A stretch of DNA of 64,000 nucleotides from Cheilinus undulatus (taxonomy: Eukaryota > Chordata > Actinopteri > Labriformes > Labridae). Both the position numbers and the translations under genes were made by a program. The stretch is from contig NC_054884.1 in NCBI RefSeq assembly GCF_018320785.1, forward strand, positions 18,167,667-18,231,666. The letters are read 5' to 3'. Below are positions 37,701 through 50,009 of the stretch, piece after piece. The notes beneath the pieces are model-generated. The model ran no database searches, was not told the DNA's origin, and saw only the letters and a program-made list of their open reading frames with translations. Numbering within the stretch: the stretch's first letter is position 1; each line of letters opens with the position of its first letter.

Positions 37701-39204
37701 TTCTGGGGGGGTAGAAACAGAAAATTCCTTTTTTTGTCATTTAAAACTTTCCTAACCAGTTGTAAAAGTTTGGGAAAACTTTGTTAACTTAGGACAGAGC
37801 TATGCTATTGCAAATAGATTATTTCTTCCGATGTATTCATACCACAGCGATAAAAATTGCTACATCTATATTTTCTTTTTTCCCTGCTTCATTCATTAAT
37901 TAACACTCTGTGTAATGTCATGGTCACAACGTCTTTCTAAGACATCGTAATCATAAAATAGGAATATTTTGGAGGCTGAATTTACTCAGTGTTTTTGCCT
38001 TAATTGATTAATCATTTCTATTATTTTTTCTATTCACAGTACTAAATGTTATCTTTGTTTTTTCTTCCTCAGATCAGACACTTTGGGTGAACCAGCATAC
38101 ACCTCCACCTTCCCTGCAGCTGAACCCAACGCCTCCTCTTTCCCCTCAGCCCCTCTCCCACCTACATCCTCCTTCACTGACACTTCTGATTCATCCAACC
38201 CTCATCCTAACATCCCTCCTATCGACTACCCCTCCATCCTCGCCTCCTCCCCTATCCTCTCCTCCTCCTCCACCACCACTCCCTCTCTGCAGCAGACCTC
38301 TTTCACCTTCCCCACCCCACCTCCTTCTAACTCCTCCTCTCCACAGCCACTCCTGTCCTCCTCTTCCTCCCCTGCTGCCAACACCTATCACACCATCCAG
38401 GAGACGATTAGTCCTCATACACCCACAGATGCCTCCTTTTCTGCTCCATCAGGTCTGCAGGAGCAAATGTCAGCTCATTCAAATAACTCACCAAGCAGTC
38501 ACAGCTCAACAGTATTTATATATCCCAATATCCCTCCTGAAAATCCTGCTCCTGCTCCAACCCTCCCAAATCAAAGCTACCCTCCTCCTTCCACTCTGCC
38601 GTGCTCTTTACCCCCTCATGGTGCCCCGTCATCATTCACCCTCCCTCCACATGTGCAAAATCTTTCATTCCCAAATGTGCCCTCTAACCCTACCCACCCT
38701 GCCCTTCACCTCCCAAACCAAGCCCCCTCCCTCCCTCCAGCCTTTCCTCCCTCCTCCTTCACTCACCCTCCATCCTCCCTCCCTCACCCTCCTTTCCAGC
38801 CCTCCTCCTGCTTGGCTGTCTCCTCCTCCTTTCAGCAGCCTGCCACCTCTGCTCCTCCAGCACACCCTCAGAACCTGCACAATCCCCCTCCTCCCTCCTC
38901 CTCCACCTCCTCATACCCTCCACTCGACATAAGTGCCATCTCTCAGTTCAATTCTGCTGCCCCCTACCGCCCAGATATGGTACTGCACCACCCATCTCTT
39001 CTCCCTCAGCTGGATCCATCGCATCCCTCCAGCCTACCCTCCACCACCCCTCCTCAAGCCCTCTACCCTGCCTTTCCATCCTACCCTCTGAGGCTCTGTC
39101 AGGACCCCCACTCATCCCTCTCCATCCCGTTCAGGCATCTGTACAGACAGCACCAGCATGGCCAGGGGTCCTACCTGGATATGAGCACGAGACCTGTGTT
39201 TTAA
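34734..39204 (+). CDS. tbx6: T-box transcription factor Tbx6 (fused-somites type)
   Basis: Eight coding exons join in frame: 34734-34803, 35094-35307, 35430-35697, 35783-35926, 36036-36106, 36216-36274, 36403-36694, 38073-39204 (2250 nt, 749 aa). Tbx6 acts in the nucleus of presomitic mesoderm and sets somite boundaries; zebrafish fused somites is this gene. The T-box covers about residues 73-256: [75 protein letters not shown] and [11 protein letters not shown]. The words [19 protein letters not shown] and NPFAKGFRE place it in the Tbx6 group. A basic stretch follows (RDARQKRKM). The last exon, over 1.1 kb, encodes a Ser/Pro-rich tail of about 375 residues, far longer than in the 436-aa human protein. 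The start ATG gives [15 protein letters not shown]. The intron before the last exon carries a degenerate AT-rich array. Confidence 0.95.
36830..37760 (+). repeat. Degenerate agaaattt array in tbx6 intron 7
   Basis: Words such as cagaaatttccagaaact and gtcagaaattttcagaaact recur through about 900 bp without a fixed period. Some copies form gaannttcnngaa patterns, for instance at 37202-37214. It explains the open frames at 36846-37339, which have no coding similarity. Confidence 0.6.
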
Positions 39205-39404
39205 AGACACTGATAGCGCTTTTAGGACTTTTAAAATTCATGTTTAGCCTTAGCATAATTTGCCCCAGTACTGCCAGTGTGAGTGTGTGAGTGTCCTCTG
39301 TTAGTCAGCTGTTGAATCTGATGAATGAAGAATGAAACTGATTTAAATCTGTATATAGTTGTGGAAGATTTCTTTTCAAATATTCTATCCATTCCAGTGT
39401 GAAA

Positions 39405-39410
39405 AATAAA
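39405..39410 (+). terminator. Poly(A) signal of tbx6
   Basis: AATAAA about 200 nt after the stop codon. Confidence 0.6.
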
Positions 39411-39419
39411 AAATATGCC

Positions 39420-40909
39420 TCACTCTTTTGTGATTCAATGTTTTTTGTATCTGAAAGATAAAAAAAAAAAATGTGCAAACTGAGATTAATAATGTTCCGC
39501 CTCAGCCAGCATCGTTACACTGAAAAGGAATTTTCACATTGCTGTAATTTATTTTCAGTTTTGAGGGATTGTTAAATTCCTTAGTGTTTTCATACTACAG
39601 TTTAAGTTTTGTTCCTCTGACATTGAGAGTAAGTTTTAGGTTAGAATGCTTTTGAGTGTGAACTCTGAGGTTGTTTAAGAAAAATCTGGAAAAAACAATA
39701 TATTCTCAAATCAAAAGAGCACACAAACAGATCAAAGAAACAATTACACTGCCATAATCCTTAATGTTAGTATTGGTGTTTAACATTTTTGACAAAAGAT
39801 TCTTAAATTGTATTGCATTTTAGTGTTTTAGTGGCCTTTTTCAAATTGACAGAGAGCATGGGGCCCAGGTACTATCAGGCTTACTAGACAACCACCCCAT
39901 CAGTTACATTTCCCTAAAACATGAAAGGTACTCCTTAATTGTCCAAATACCTCTTGTCCTTCAATAGAAAACATGAAGTACTTGCCAAAATGATCAACAC
40001 TGTCAACAAAATTAAACAAATTACCATGCTTAAACAAGAATACATAATGCTGATTAAAGGATAAAATCATATCTGCACAATAAGGAATAACAGCAACCAA
40101 TTCAAACCCAACATTTAAGTGGATGTAAGAGAAATTTTAAAAAGCCATTTGCAAGGTTTGAAAAAGCAACTATAATGAAACAACCAAAGGCATGACAACA
40201 AAATCTCATGAGGAATTCAAGACTGTGATTTTTCAGACTGACTGAAGCATTGGCCCAAACGCTCCCAATAAATGAGTGATCAATCTCCCTTCACTTTCCC
40301 AGTCACCAATGTTGATTCTGTCACCTGTGCGTCTCTACAGGTGATCAGATGGTGAGGAAGAAGAAGAGAGAGGAGCGCTGTTAAGTCTCTCCTGTTAATG
40401 TATGAGTATTTAAGACAATAACAACATATCAGGACTGTCTACAAAATGCCTTATGCTTTATATCTATGGGCATGTGACGCTATACCTCATTATTGGATTT
40501 AACAACAAAGAGATTCTTTCTCTTTATCACATAAACACACAATGTCTAAGATGCGCTGTTAGTAATAGCAAGTTTTTCACTTTTTCTCGTCATTTCGACT
40601 TCAATCTTGATTAGCCCGAAGTCATTTCTCCTTTGAAGGTGTCCCTAATCTTCTTCCGTACTAATCCTCTTCTGTGCTATCTTGAACAAATCGTGTAAGT
40701 TTCATAAACGTTTCCCCATCACAGAGCTTATTTTCAGCAGTAATGCAAACACCCATTGGAAAGACTAATCTGTTTTGGTTGACAGAACCTCTGTGATGCC
40801 ACTTCTGGGTTTGCCTGCAAGAATAAGTCAACCCTAAGCTACCAAAGCGCTTTAAAAAAGCAAGTTCAATTCATACATCTAAAATTCATAATGTTTAACC
40901 TGTTGCTTC

Positions 40910-40941
<32 letters not shown>

Positions 40942-41910
40942 CAAAGCTAACATGTGTTGATTAGTAAGCTTTAGAGATGGAGGAACAGGGCTAGCTTTAA
41001 TTAAATTAGATTAATTAGATGGTAAATAATCTAATTTTAAGCTAGGAAGCTTCAGAAGAAGGGACTTTTGTATTACAACTCACATCAAACTTTTGGCAAG
41101 AAAATGTCAAACTGCAGATAGATAGACTTATATCTGTTAGAGACTTGTGTCTAAAGTTACCCCAGTCATTAGTCAAGTCTTAAATCTCTTTTTCTGTCCT
41201 CTCTTTTCTTTTTTTGTGGAAAAATCCTCACAGAAGATTAAATTCAACAACATGTCCTGTACTGGCCAGGGCACTCTTCTTAAGGAGATTTTTAAGCTCA
41301 AAGAGGCTTTCCCAGTTTAATGAATTTTAAATGACTTTTAATCATGACTGATTTTGACATCTGTTCTTGTTCGTCCCTACAGTCGCTACATGCTGCATGT
41401 TAACATGAATATATCAAAGGTCCCAAAACCTCAAGTGTTGATTACAACTGTAACTATTATGTTTACAACATGTTGTAGTTCATGCCTCACTGGTCATCCA
41501 TGCCGCCACAGCAAAGATTTGAGGAGCCTGTGAAGAAAATCAGTGGACTCCCTGCTAGTTGGGACAGAAAGACATTTAGGATGGCAGCAGGTGGAGGTTA
41601 ATCATTTCCTCTCCTGGTTGCTTTGCTGGGTCTTTTTAGAGAAAAAATGTTTGAACTCCTCTGTCCTCAGTAGCCTATATAACTGACCTCTCCAAAGTTC
41701 TTGTTAGGAAACATTCTTTGGAAGAAAAAAAAGTCTTTGTTATCCAGCCTCATTCATTAAAAAGGGGAAGAATCTACTTAAAAAAACAATCATCAAACGG
41801 AAGAGTTGTGTAAGGATGGTTTTTTCCTCACCAGTGACACTTAGACAGGTACTGTCAAATAAAATATATTGATTTATTGTCACAATCATGAAACACAGTA
41901 TCAACAATAT
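39420..41910. other. Intergenic, no gene seen
   Basis: AT-rich spacer with a run of more than 20 A at about 40911-40936. Short frames only; no recognised repeat ends. Confidence 0.5.
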
Positions 41911-41916
41911 TAATCT

Positions 41917-42105
41917 ACACTCACTGACCAGTTCATTAGGTACACCTGTTCTCATTACATGGCAACAACTAATGTATTTAGTCATTTAGACATAGCCAAG
42001 GTAATCTGCTGAAGTTCAAACTGAGCATAAGAATGAGGGAGGAAGTGGATTTAGGTGGCTTTGAAAGTGGCTGAACCATTTGGCCACTGGCATCTGATTA
42101 CAGGT
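41917..42105 (+). mobile_element. 5' end remnant of a Tc1-like element
   Basis: It opens with the familiar end ctcactgaccagttcattag, followed by gtacacctgttctcatta. It then reaches the start of a transposase-like frame (REEVDLGGFESG near 42033) that resembles the HTH start DLSDFERG of that family. The rest is missing. Confidence 0.55.
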
Positions 42106-42109
42106 AAAA

Positions 42110-43560
42110 TTATGTTTCACAGAAGCAAAAAACAAAATAAGGAAAATAAATAAAGAGATTGAAAGAGGATATTTGCATCATCTTGTGTCTACAATTATCA
42201 TCAGAATTGAACACTGAAACATGTCAGTGACTCTGCCTTCCTTTTCAAATCCCTAAAAAACATTTAAAAATGCTTTAACACATGAACAGTTAGCTTTTGA
42301 TTGGTGTCAAACTGACACAACACTTGTGGGTTGATGCTAAGGGTCAACTTGATGTTTACTCAAATTACAAAGTAGTCACTTATTAACATGTGAGCGAGTA
42401 GAAAGAGGATGATTTTACCTGGTTCACACTTCAGACTCAAATCACAACTGCTTGGCTTTTAATCATCTCAGAGTTTTTAGAATGTCACTTTGAGGACAGC
42501 AGGTAGGAGGATTCTTGTGACTTTGTTGTATGTTTTTATTTTCAGTTTAGGGCACTTTTGTTATTTTAGGAATGCCCTCATATGCCCAAAAGTGTACCAA
42601 CCCTACTGCTAAAAGAACAGTTCAGATACTTAATTTATTCCTGTATGTTAACACAGAATAAAACGTGTCAGTTTTGCCTAGATTTTGTTCTTAAACTTAT
42701 TAGTAAATGCTACATATTTGTCACATATGTGAGCGCTGTTAGAGGCATCCTGGGGTAAGATTTAAATTCCATCACCTGCTTCTCTGCTTTGCTTTGCTGA
42801 AGTTTTCCTTGGTCTACCCATTCAACATCTGTTACTGAGTACTCCAGTGGTGTCTTTCTTCTGCGGGACACTCTAAATAGTTGTACTGGCTATGGCCAGC
42901 TTCACAATTGCCTGTTTTTTACCGTTTAACAGCTCTCTGGTTCTCTTGTTGGTCACACCTCTAACTAGAAATGCAGTCTGCACAGGCAAAACCCAAATCT
43001 AGACATTAAGCGCTATTTATTGTGTGAATAATCAGTGCAATAGGACACACCTGAGCAAAAAAACACACCTGTCAGTCACATGTCCCAATACTTTTGCTAA
43101 CATGAAAAATGAGTGAGTTCAAACTAAAGGTGTCGGTTTCATCTCTGATTGTCTTATCCTCACACTTCTGTCCGACATTACCTCACTTTCTTCATCTTTT
43201 ATTGACTGTCAACTTTTACCAAATAACTTCCCGTTACATCACTCATTAATATCTTAATCACCACCCTGAAGGAGTAGTAGAGCTATGAGTCAGTGAAATG
43301 TGTTAGTGTCACATCTTTATATCAAATATCAACCAGTGATCAGTCTAGTATTACAGGAATCAAGACATTTTAGTATATATAGCCCTACTAGTAATTTGTC
43401 CCACCATTGTGTCTTACATCGACACCCTTTACTTCTGCTCTTCCAACAGAGTCTGACATGAGAGGAAGTTTACCAAACATTCATGTTTTACACAAACACT
43501 CCCAATCACTAAGACTCCTGGTCCAAGCTCAGCTGACACACAAACTAACACATTTTCCTG
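42110..43560. other. Intergenic and prodh2 upstream flank, with a repeat piece
   Basis: A repeat piece near 42890-43130 contains aacacacctgtcagtcacat and cccaatacttttgctaac, phrases typical of a fish interspersed repeat that I cannot name. A splice acceptor (cttccaacag) at about 43450 suggests that the first coding exon of prodh2 begins there, after a 5' UTR exon that was not located. Confidence 0.45.
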
Positions 43561-43565
43561 GGACG

Positions 43566-46500
43566 ATGTTGTGCTCTCGTTTGCGTACTTCACTCCCTCG
43601 CCTCATGCCACTGAGGATGATGAGCACTGCGGCCTGTAGGACGGTGGAGGTCAAACAGCCCAGTCTTCTCTCTGATGCTCTGGCCTTTGAGGATCCCAAA
43701 GCCTTCAGGGTGAAGAGTTTCGGTGAGCTGCTGCGTGCTCTAGGTGTGTTTCGTCTGTGCTCCTTCCCTGTGCTGGTTAACAACTGTGGAAAGGTAAGAC
43801 TGATTGTTTTACAGAGAGAATGAGGAAAACAAGGCCAAATAGTTCATGAAAATAGAGGTCTTATTCTTTTCTTCATCACTTTTCTGTCTGTTTAACCTTC
43901 TTCCTGTCTGTTTCTTTCAGCTCATGATGATTGCTCGTACCATCCTGGGGAGGAGGGGGTTCTCCATGCTGCTGAGGCCCACTGTGTATGCTCAATTTGT
44001 GGCTGGAGAGAATGAGAGAGAGATCTCTCAGTCCATGGAGAAAATGAGCCTGCTGGGACTGAGGCCTATGCTGGCTGTGCCAATAGAGGAGGATCTGGGA
44101 GAAAGCACTGGGTGAGACAAACTCGTCATACCACAGAGGACTATGTGATGTTTAAATGTGACATAAATTAAACTTTCTTTACCTTTGTACCTTCAGAGAG
44201 AAGAGGTATGACGACAACATGGAGGCCATGTTGGAATGTGTTCGAATGTCGCACAGCAACGCCTGGAGCAAAGATCCCATGATGCAGCTGAAGATCACGG
44301 CCCTGCTCAGCCCTGAACTGTGTGTAAGGACACCATAGACTGTATGTAGGCAGCAGCTGTTAACATCAACCATAAGTTTGGGGACTGCAGATTACGCTTG
44401 GCAAAGTTTTCAATACTTTAATACCTAAATGAAACAATATCTATAATTTTTGTGTTGGAAAATACCAAATTTTTGAAGAAAAAGAAGAGAGAGAGAGAGA
44501 TATTGCATGGCAAGGGGCAATCCAATGGGAGTATCATTGATGCTAAAACAGAGTGGTAGTACAGAGGGACAAGACATTACTTCCTGATTGTTTCATTGCA
44601 GTTACCATCTAACAAAGTTTAAAACACACCACAGCTTTTATCCTCATGAGAGGATTCATTCACCAGTCGAAGAATTCTTTAAGTCAGTTGCAGGTAATGA
44701 GGGTAATGGATGGATGCGGATGATGTTTTTCAGGTGAAAGAAGGTGGTTTTAGTAAGTTTGGTGACATGCTGATGAAATGAGAGGTGTGACTGTCAAAAA
44801 TGATACCAAGGTTGTGGATGTGAGGGGAGGGAGACAGGGAGGAAGAGTCAGTTTGGAAGCTGACATTATGGACAAATTTGATGAGGCTAATGATCATGAT
44901 TTCTGATATATTGTTGTTCAGTGAGAGAAAATTGTCAGCAATTTGTTAAAACGGTGTGTGAGTGGTGATGGAGGTAGTGGAGATGTAAATGATACAAATA
45001 TCCCCCTATTAACTGTCAATTACCACATATATGTCGGAGGCAGTTTAACAGAGGAAGGCATGAGATTGTACAGTAATCCTGCTGTGAATGCTCTGTTGTA
45101 TCTGTTGGCACTTCCAGTTTACAAGTGCCAAAAGTCCAGTTTCTCTTGTGGCCACTTGAGGCTTGCACAAAAGTGATTCACTCTCCATTAGAACCTATAG
45201 TAGGATGTCAACATTGACAGCAGAAATGAACAAGTTAACAGGATGAAAAAAAACTAAACAATTTTGGTTATTGCTTCATATTTCCGAATCCATGAAAACT
45301 GTACAGGGTTTAAATTTTTAAAACTATTTTTATTTATATTTTTTGACTGAAGGTTATGCATCCTGTGAATCCCTGTCGATCCCAGTGACAGTTATGCTGG
45401 TAACTGTTTGCTAACTGCTATTAAAACACTAACGAAGAAGGGGAAGTAGGCAGCCTGGCATGAACACACTAAAGAAAATTTAGCTCTAGAGGCTGAGCAG
45501 CGAGAGCTCCATGATGTTTTGTTCCCTTCACTTTGCCTGTAAGGCAGCAGCTGTGAGACCCGCTGCACTTTTCTCTCTCTCTCTTTCTCTCAGCGCGTTT
45601 TTTAAAAAGCCGAAAGCAGAGAGGCTTGAATACATTACCGCTGCTAATACATTTTAAAGACTACAGCAATAACCAAAATTGTTTTATTTCATCCTGTTAA
45701 CATGTTCTTTTCTGCTGTCAAGTTTGACAGTCTAATATGGGTTCTAATGGAGAGTGAATCACTTTTGAACAAGCCTCAAGTGGCCACAAGAGGAACTGCA
45801 CTTTTGGCACTTGTAAACTGGAAGTGCCAACAGATACAACAGAGCATTCACAGCAGGATTATAATCTCATGCCTTCCTCCGTTAAATTGCCTCTGACATA
45901 AATGTGGTAAATAAGATGTCTTCATGTGTATGGGCAGCTCTGACACAAATTTTGATCAGCGACATTCAACAGGATGTTTTTTTTATTCCAAGTAATGAAA
46001 CCATCGCCCTAATTTTCAGAGTCTAGAGGTCATTTCATAACAGTTACACTTTTTAGTGAACTTGAACCAGAAAGCAGCTTAAAATAGCTCAGATTCATGG
46101 GAAAAAAGATAAGAACACATGTTGCTTGTGGTTCCTGCTTGTAAAAGGTTCTCCTTGCCACTGTAGCTTGAGCCCATGGTGATTAATGTTCAGTTCAATA
46201 ATATATCAAAAAGTATGGTCTAGACTGCCTGCTCTCTAAAGTGCTTTGAGATTGCTTTGGTTATAAACTGATACTTTACAAATAAAGATTAACTGATTGA
46301 TGATTGATTGATGTTTGAAGTGCCCACTGGTGTTTTTTTTTTTTTTTTAAACCCATTTGTTTTTCACTTCTTGATCAAGTCTGTTTTTGCACCAAGGTTA
46401 AACTCACAACCCTCATCGCACAACAGCCATATGACTTGGATCTAGTAGTCAGGGCAATGGGCGGAGAGGTATGTTCCCGTGCCACAAAGATACTCTCATT

Positions 46501-48352
46501 TGTTGATGATTCTCTATGATAATCTTTTACACTTTGCATAAATATTTAATCTTTCAGCAAATCATCTTCTCTGGTCTGGATGAAGGCGAAGCTGCTCATT
46601 TTCTCTGTGGCCTGCAGCGACTTAACAAAATAGCTGAGGTAAAGATGTGACTGATTCAAAGTATCATAAGTATTTGAATCATTATTAAAATGTTTTTCTT
46701 CATCAGGCAAGTGTGAACAAAGTGCGAGTCCTGGTGGATGCAGAGTACACCTACATGAACCCTGCCCTCTCTCTCGTCACAATGGCAATGATGAAGAAGT
46801 TTAACAAAGATGGCGTCTGGATTTGGAACACATATCAGTGTTACCTAAAGGCAAATCATTATTCTTTATTGACTGCATTAAATACCAAACTAAATGAGTA
46901 ATTTTCTTCTGTTCTGTAGAACACCCTCTCTGCTGTGTCTTTCAGGAGTCTCAGTCTCTCCTATTAGAGGCTCTGCATCTCTCTAAGGAGCATGGTTTCT
47001 GTCTAGGAGTCAAGCTGGTGCGAGGAGCCTACATGGACAAAGAGAGGAAGCTGGCAGAGAAAGAGGGCCGACAGGACCCCATTCACAACTGCTGGGAGGA
47101 CACCAATGTCAGGTAGGAGGGAGTGTCTTTAATCCAAACCATGCAAATAAATCCCAACAGTTGGGTTCAGCCTACCAGTCTGAGGAGGAATTACATGAGT
47201 GATGTTATAGGAGAATAGGACCCCTGAACTTTGGCTTCTTGGCAACAGTCTACTTTTATTTATTTATTTCAAATTATGGAAATAGTTATACTGGTGCAGC
47301 TAAGAATAATCTGTTTTGATTATTTCCTTTTACTATTTTCTGTTCCTATAACTGTATAATAGCACATCACATTCAAGCTTGAGATGTTGTACTGGATTTG
47401 GTCCCTGTTGTGATTACTGCTGCTTGGCCTGCAGCCTGAGGCCTACACCTGCATCACAACAGTGACAACTTTGTATAACACTTGTCTTGGTTTAATTGTG
47501 TCAATGAAATTCAGTTTATTATCAAAACTTTTTGTTGAGTTAAACTAAAATGCACTTGTTTATATGTAGCATTGAGGCTGTTCTATGTGGTACTAAACAC
47601 CATGTCTTTTTGCAGCTATAATGGCTCACTTGATGTGATGCTGAAGGCGATATCCCAGCAACCTGAGCACTACAGGATCATAGTGGCCACTCACAATGAG
47701 GAGTCTGTGAGAAAGGCTGCCAAAAGGTTGGCTCCAACACCATTACTTTGTGTTTTGTTGTTTTTTTTCATTTATATTTTACTTTGTAAATATTAGAGGC
47801 ATCTTTTAATCCAGACCTGATCTAGGATGTCCAGCCCTTGATTTTTGCACTTCTTCTACATGATTGTGGAGTTATTTTGTCCGTCACTGCTAGGATGGAA
47901 GAATTAGAGATAGACAAAGACGGAGGCTCGGTGTGTTTCGGACAGCTGCTGGGAATGTGTGATCACGTCTCCCTTACACTTGGTGAGCTGTGTCTTCTAA
48001 CATGCAAGACTATTTCTGTATTCAAATGAAAGAAACCTGATTTAAGGACTAAACCTGCGAACTTCATTACTTACTGTATATTTGTTGAAGGTTATTTCTG
48101 TGCAGTCTTAGTAAAATGCATTTATCTCATTTCACTTTCTCTCGTGTTTCAACATCTCTTTTCATCATCCTTACAGCTAAGGAGGGCTATGCTGTCTACA
48201 AGTCGGTGCCGTATGGCTCAGTGGACGACACGCTGCCTTATCTGGTGCGTCGGGCTCAGGAGAATCGCGCCGTGCTGCAGGGAATCCGCAAAGAGAGAGA
48301 CCTACTGAGGAGGGAGTTTTACAGGAGGCTGAGTCTGAGAGGAGGGAACTAA
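43566..48352 (+). CDS. prodh2: Hydroxyproline dehydrogenase (PRODH2)
   Basis: Ten coding exons join in frame: 43566-43793, 43921-44111, 44197-44323, 46397-46468, 46558-46638, 46707-46850, 46946-47112, 47616-47726, 47894-47982, 48177-48352 (1386 nt, 461 aa; human PRODH2 about 460 aa). The mitochondrial flavoenzyme oxidises trans-4-hydroxyproline in collagen breakdown, feeding glyoxylate formation. Family words along the FAD barrel are AQFVAGEN, LRPMLAVPIEED, VRVLVDAEYTYMNPALS, GVKLVRGAYMDKER, VATHNEESVRKA, CFGQLLGMCDHVSLTL and PYLVRRAQENRAVLQG. The phrase VYKSVPYGS has Ser where PRODH1 has Tyr (YKYVPYG), which family work links to hydroxyproline preference. The Arg-rich N-terminus MLCSRLRTSLPRLMPLRMM fits a mitochondrial leader; an in-frame upstream Met at 43407 is probably UTR. 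Intron 6 is GC-AG (AAG followed by gcaaat). It is convergent with eif3c. Confidence 0.93.
45020..45910. mobile_element. Foldback element in prodh2 intron 3
   Basis: The left arm (about 45020-45275) and right arm (about 45662-45910) are inverted copies of some 250 bp. For example ttggcacttccagtttacaa on the left pairs with ttgtaaactggaagtgccaa on the right, and ttaacaggatgaaa pairs with tttcatcctgttaa. The outermost bases are ttaccacata and atgtggtaa, so a TA or TTA/TAA target duplication is possible. The central 390 bp is noncoding. The superfamily is uncertain, with Tc1-type MITE or Harbinger-type as candidates. The frames at 44943-45176 and 45702-45896 are its arms. Confidence 0.8.
46140..46320 (+). 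mobile_element. LINE/SINE 3' tail in prodh2 intron 3
   Basis: The phrases gccactgtagcttgagccca, tatggtctagactgcctgct and gtgctttgagattgctttg, then a tail of tgattgatgattgattgatg, match a tail common to fish RTE-type elements. Only the 3' end is present. Confidence 0.55.
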
Positions 48353-50003
48353 AGGGCAACAAACAAGACAGGACTCTCTGTTAGTGAGTGAATCTGTAAA
48401 CTCCACAGCTGAACCATTCAACACTCACAACCAATAGCATAAATCATTCATTTGTATGCAAGCCAATGCTTGCATTTTTTTGCTATTCTTCAGAAACCTA
48501 GGTTTTCTCATTACAACTGCTTAATTTGTTGATTTCTTGAGCAAGCAGGTGCAAGAGAGACAGGGAGAAAATGAGAATTGCAGCCACTTTTGGTTTTCCA
48601 ACACACTGCATCAGTTTATACAAAAGCCATACCCTGCTGACACAGATGAAGTAAGGTGAATGTAAATAATGCATAAGACTAGCATTAGTGGAGTAGTTTA
48701 GACCTTATTGAGAGCACAAGAAAGAAAAGAAGAATCACAGTACATCAAGACGTTCAGTGCAACAGCTGCCTTGGAGTGATTCCTGAAGACTTTCAGGATT
48801 CCTGAAGACTTTCAGCAGACAGTAGTTTAAGTCATAAACCCCACCTCCTCCATGGTAACAGATGAAGTCATATGATGTTTTCTCAAACATGGCTTCTGTT
48901 GTAAATATTATGCTTTATACAGTATACCTAAGTTTTATCTTCTGAACTGTTATGTTTGAAATAGTCATTAGATGCATAAACAACAGATGCAATACTATGA
49001 CATCTCTGTTGATAAATGTGTCTTTTTTTTTTGCAGTGTTTTTCCAGTGGAATAGTACTGGATTAAGGTGTGCTGCAGATGGGACAAAGAGAATGGCACC
49101 AGTTCAGGGATACACAAGTGGGAGAAGTTTTTGGCTTCACTTTTGTACAAATTCAAGTGACAGAGACAGCAGTCAATCAGTTAAGACGGTAAACATTTGT
49201 TGGCAACAGAGAAAGACAGATGCAAGACAAGGGTTGAAGAGGTTTGTTTCAAATCTTCAGCTAATAAAGTGTTTAAAGTGGATCTAAACACCCTAAATAA
49301 GATGTGACAGTGGCATTTATGGCATATTTATGGTTCCTGATACTTTCATTGTATTTGTAAGGATATTTTGTCTGTAATTTGAGTGGCCTTTGACTCTAAA
49401 GTGCATTTCTCTGCATACTCACTCCAGTTGATCACCTCTTTAAAAGTAGTCATTTCAGTCTGTATTACCAATGAACTTGGACGAGTATCACTATGACTTT
49501 ATTCTATATTCAGGTATGAATATGAGATGGTAAGAAGCAGCTTTTAAGTTTGTAATTACACTCTGTACGTCATTGCAAAAATGTGAAAAATGTGGATTAA
49601 GTGTTCCAATATCAACACCTAGCCAGGATGCCAACCTTAAATACTGCATCCCTACTTTTTTAGAAGAAATATTTTTGCTTATGCAAAACTTGACATGCTT
49701 GTTCTGTAATCATACAGATCATTTGATCTTTGTACATAGTATTTGAAAAAGGAAATCATCTATTAATAATTTAAAAGTCTTCCAAGAGTACCAATAGAAG
49801 CTATCCAGAATCAAGATTGATCATTTATCTTACCTAGATGATTCTTGCTAACTAAGAGCCAATGATTAGTGAAGCAAGGTTTCGCAAAATGGTTGTAGGA
49901 GTTATGTTCTCCATTTTCTAATGTTTTGGAAATATTTTGCTGAATTTATATCAAAACAAATAAAATGGTCAAAAGAAAAGTCAGAGCACACTGTTTAATG
50001 TTG
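48353..50003. other. prodh2 3' UTR and spacer to eif3c
   Basis: No coding exon is seen between the convergent genes. An AATAAA at 49263-49268 could end prodh2 with a 0.9-kb 3' UTR, and another hexamer lies near 49957-49963. The real end cannot be chosen from sequence. Confidence 0.45.
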
Positions 50004-50009
50004 TTTATT
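50004..50009 (-). terminator. Poly(A) signal of eif3c
   Basis: tttatt on the plus strand, that is AATAAA on the minus strand, about 305 nt after the eif3c stop codon. Confidence 0.6.

Noticed and set aside
38087-38932. 281-codon plus-strand frame overlapping the last tbx6 exon
   Set aside because: It is a shifted reading of the C-rich Ser/Pro tail. The lack of stops follows from the composition, and the tbx6 frame is supported by splicing and the T-box.
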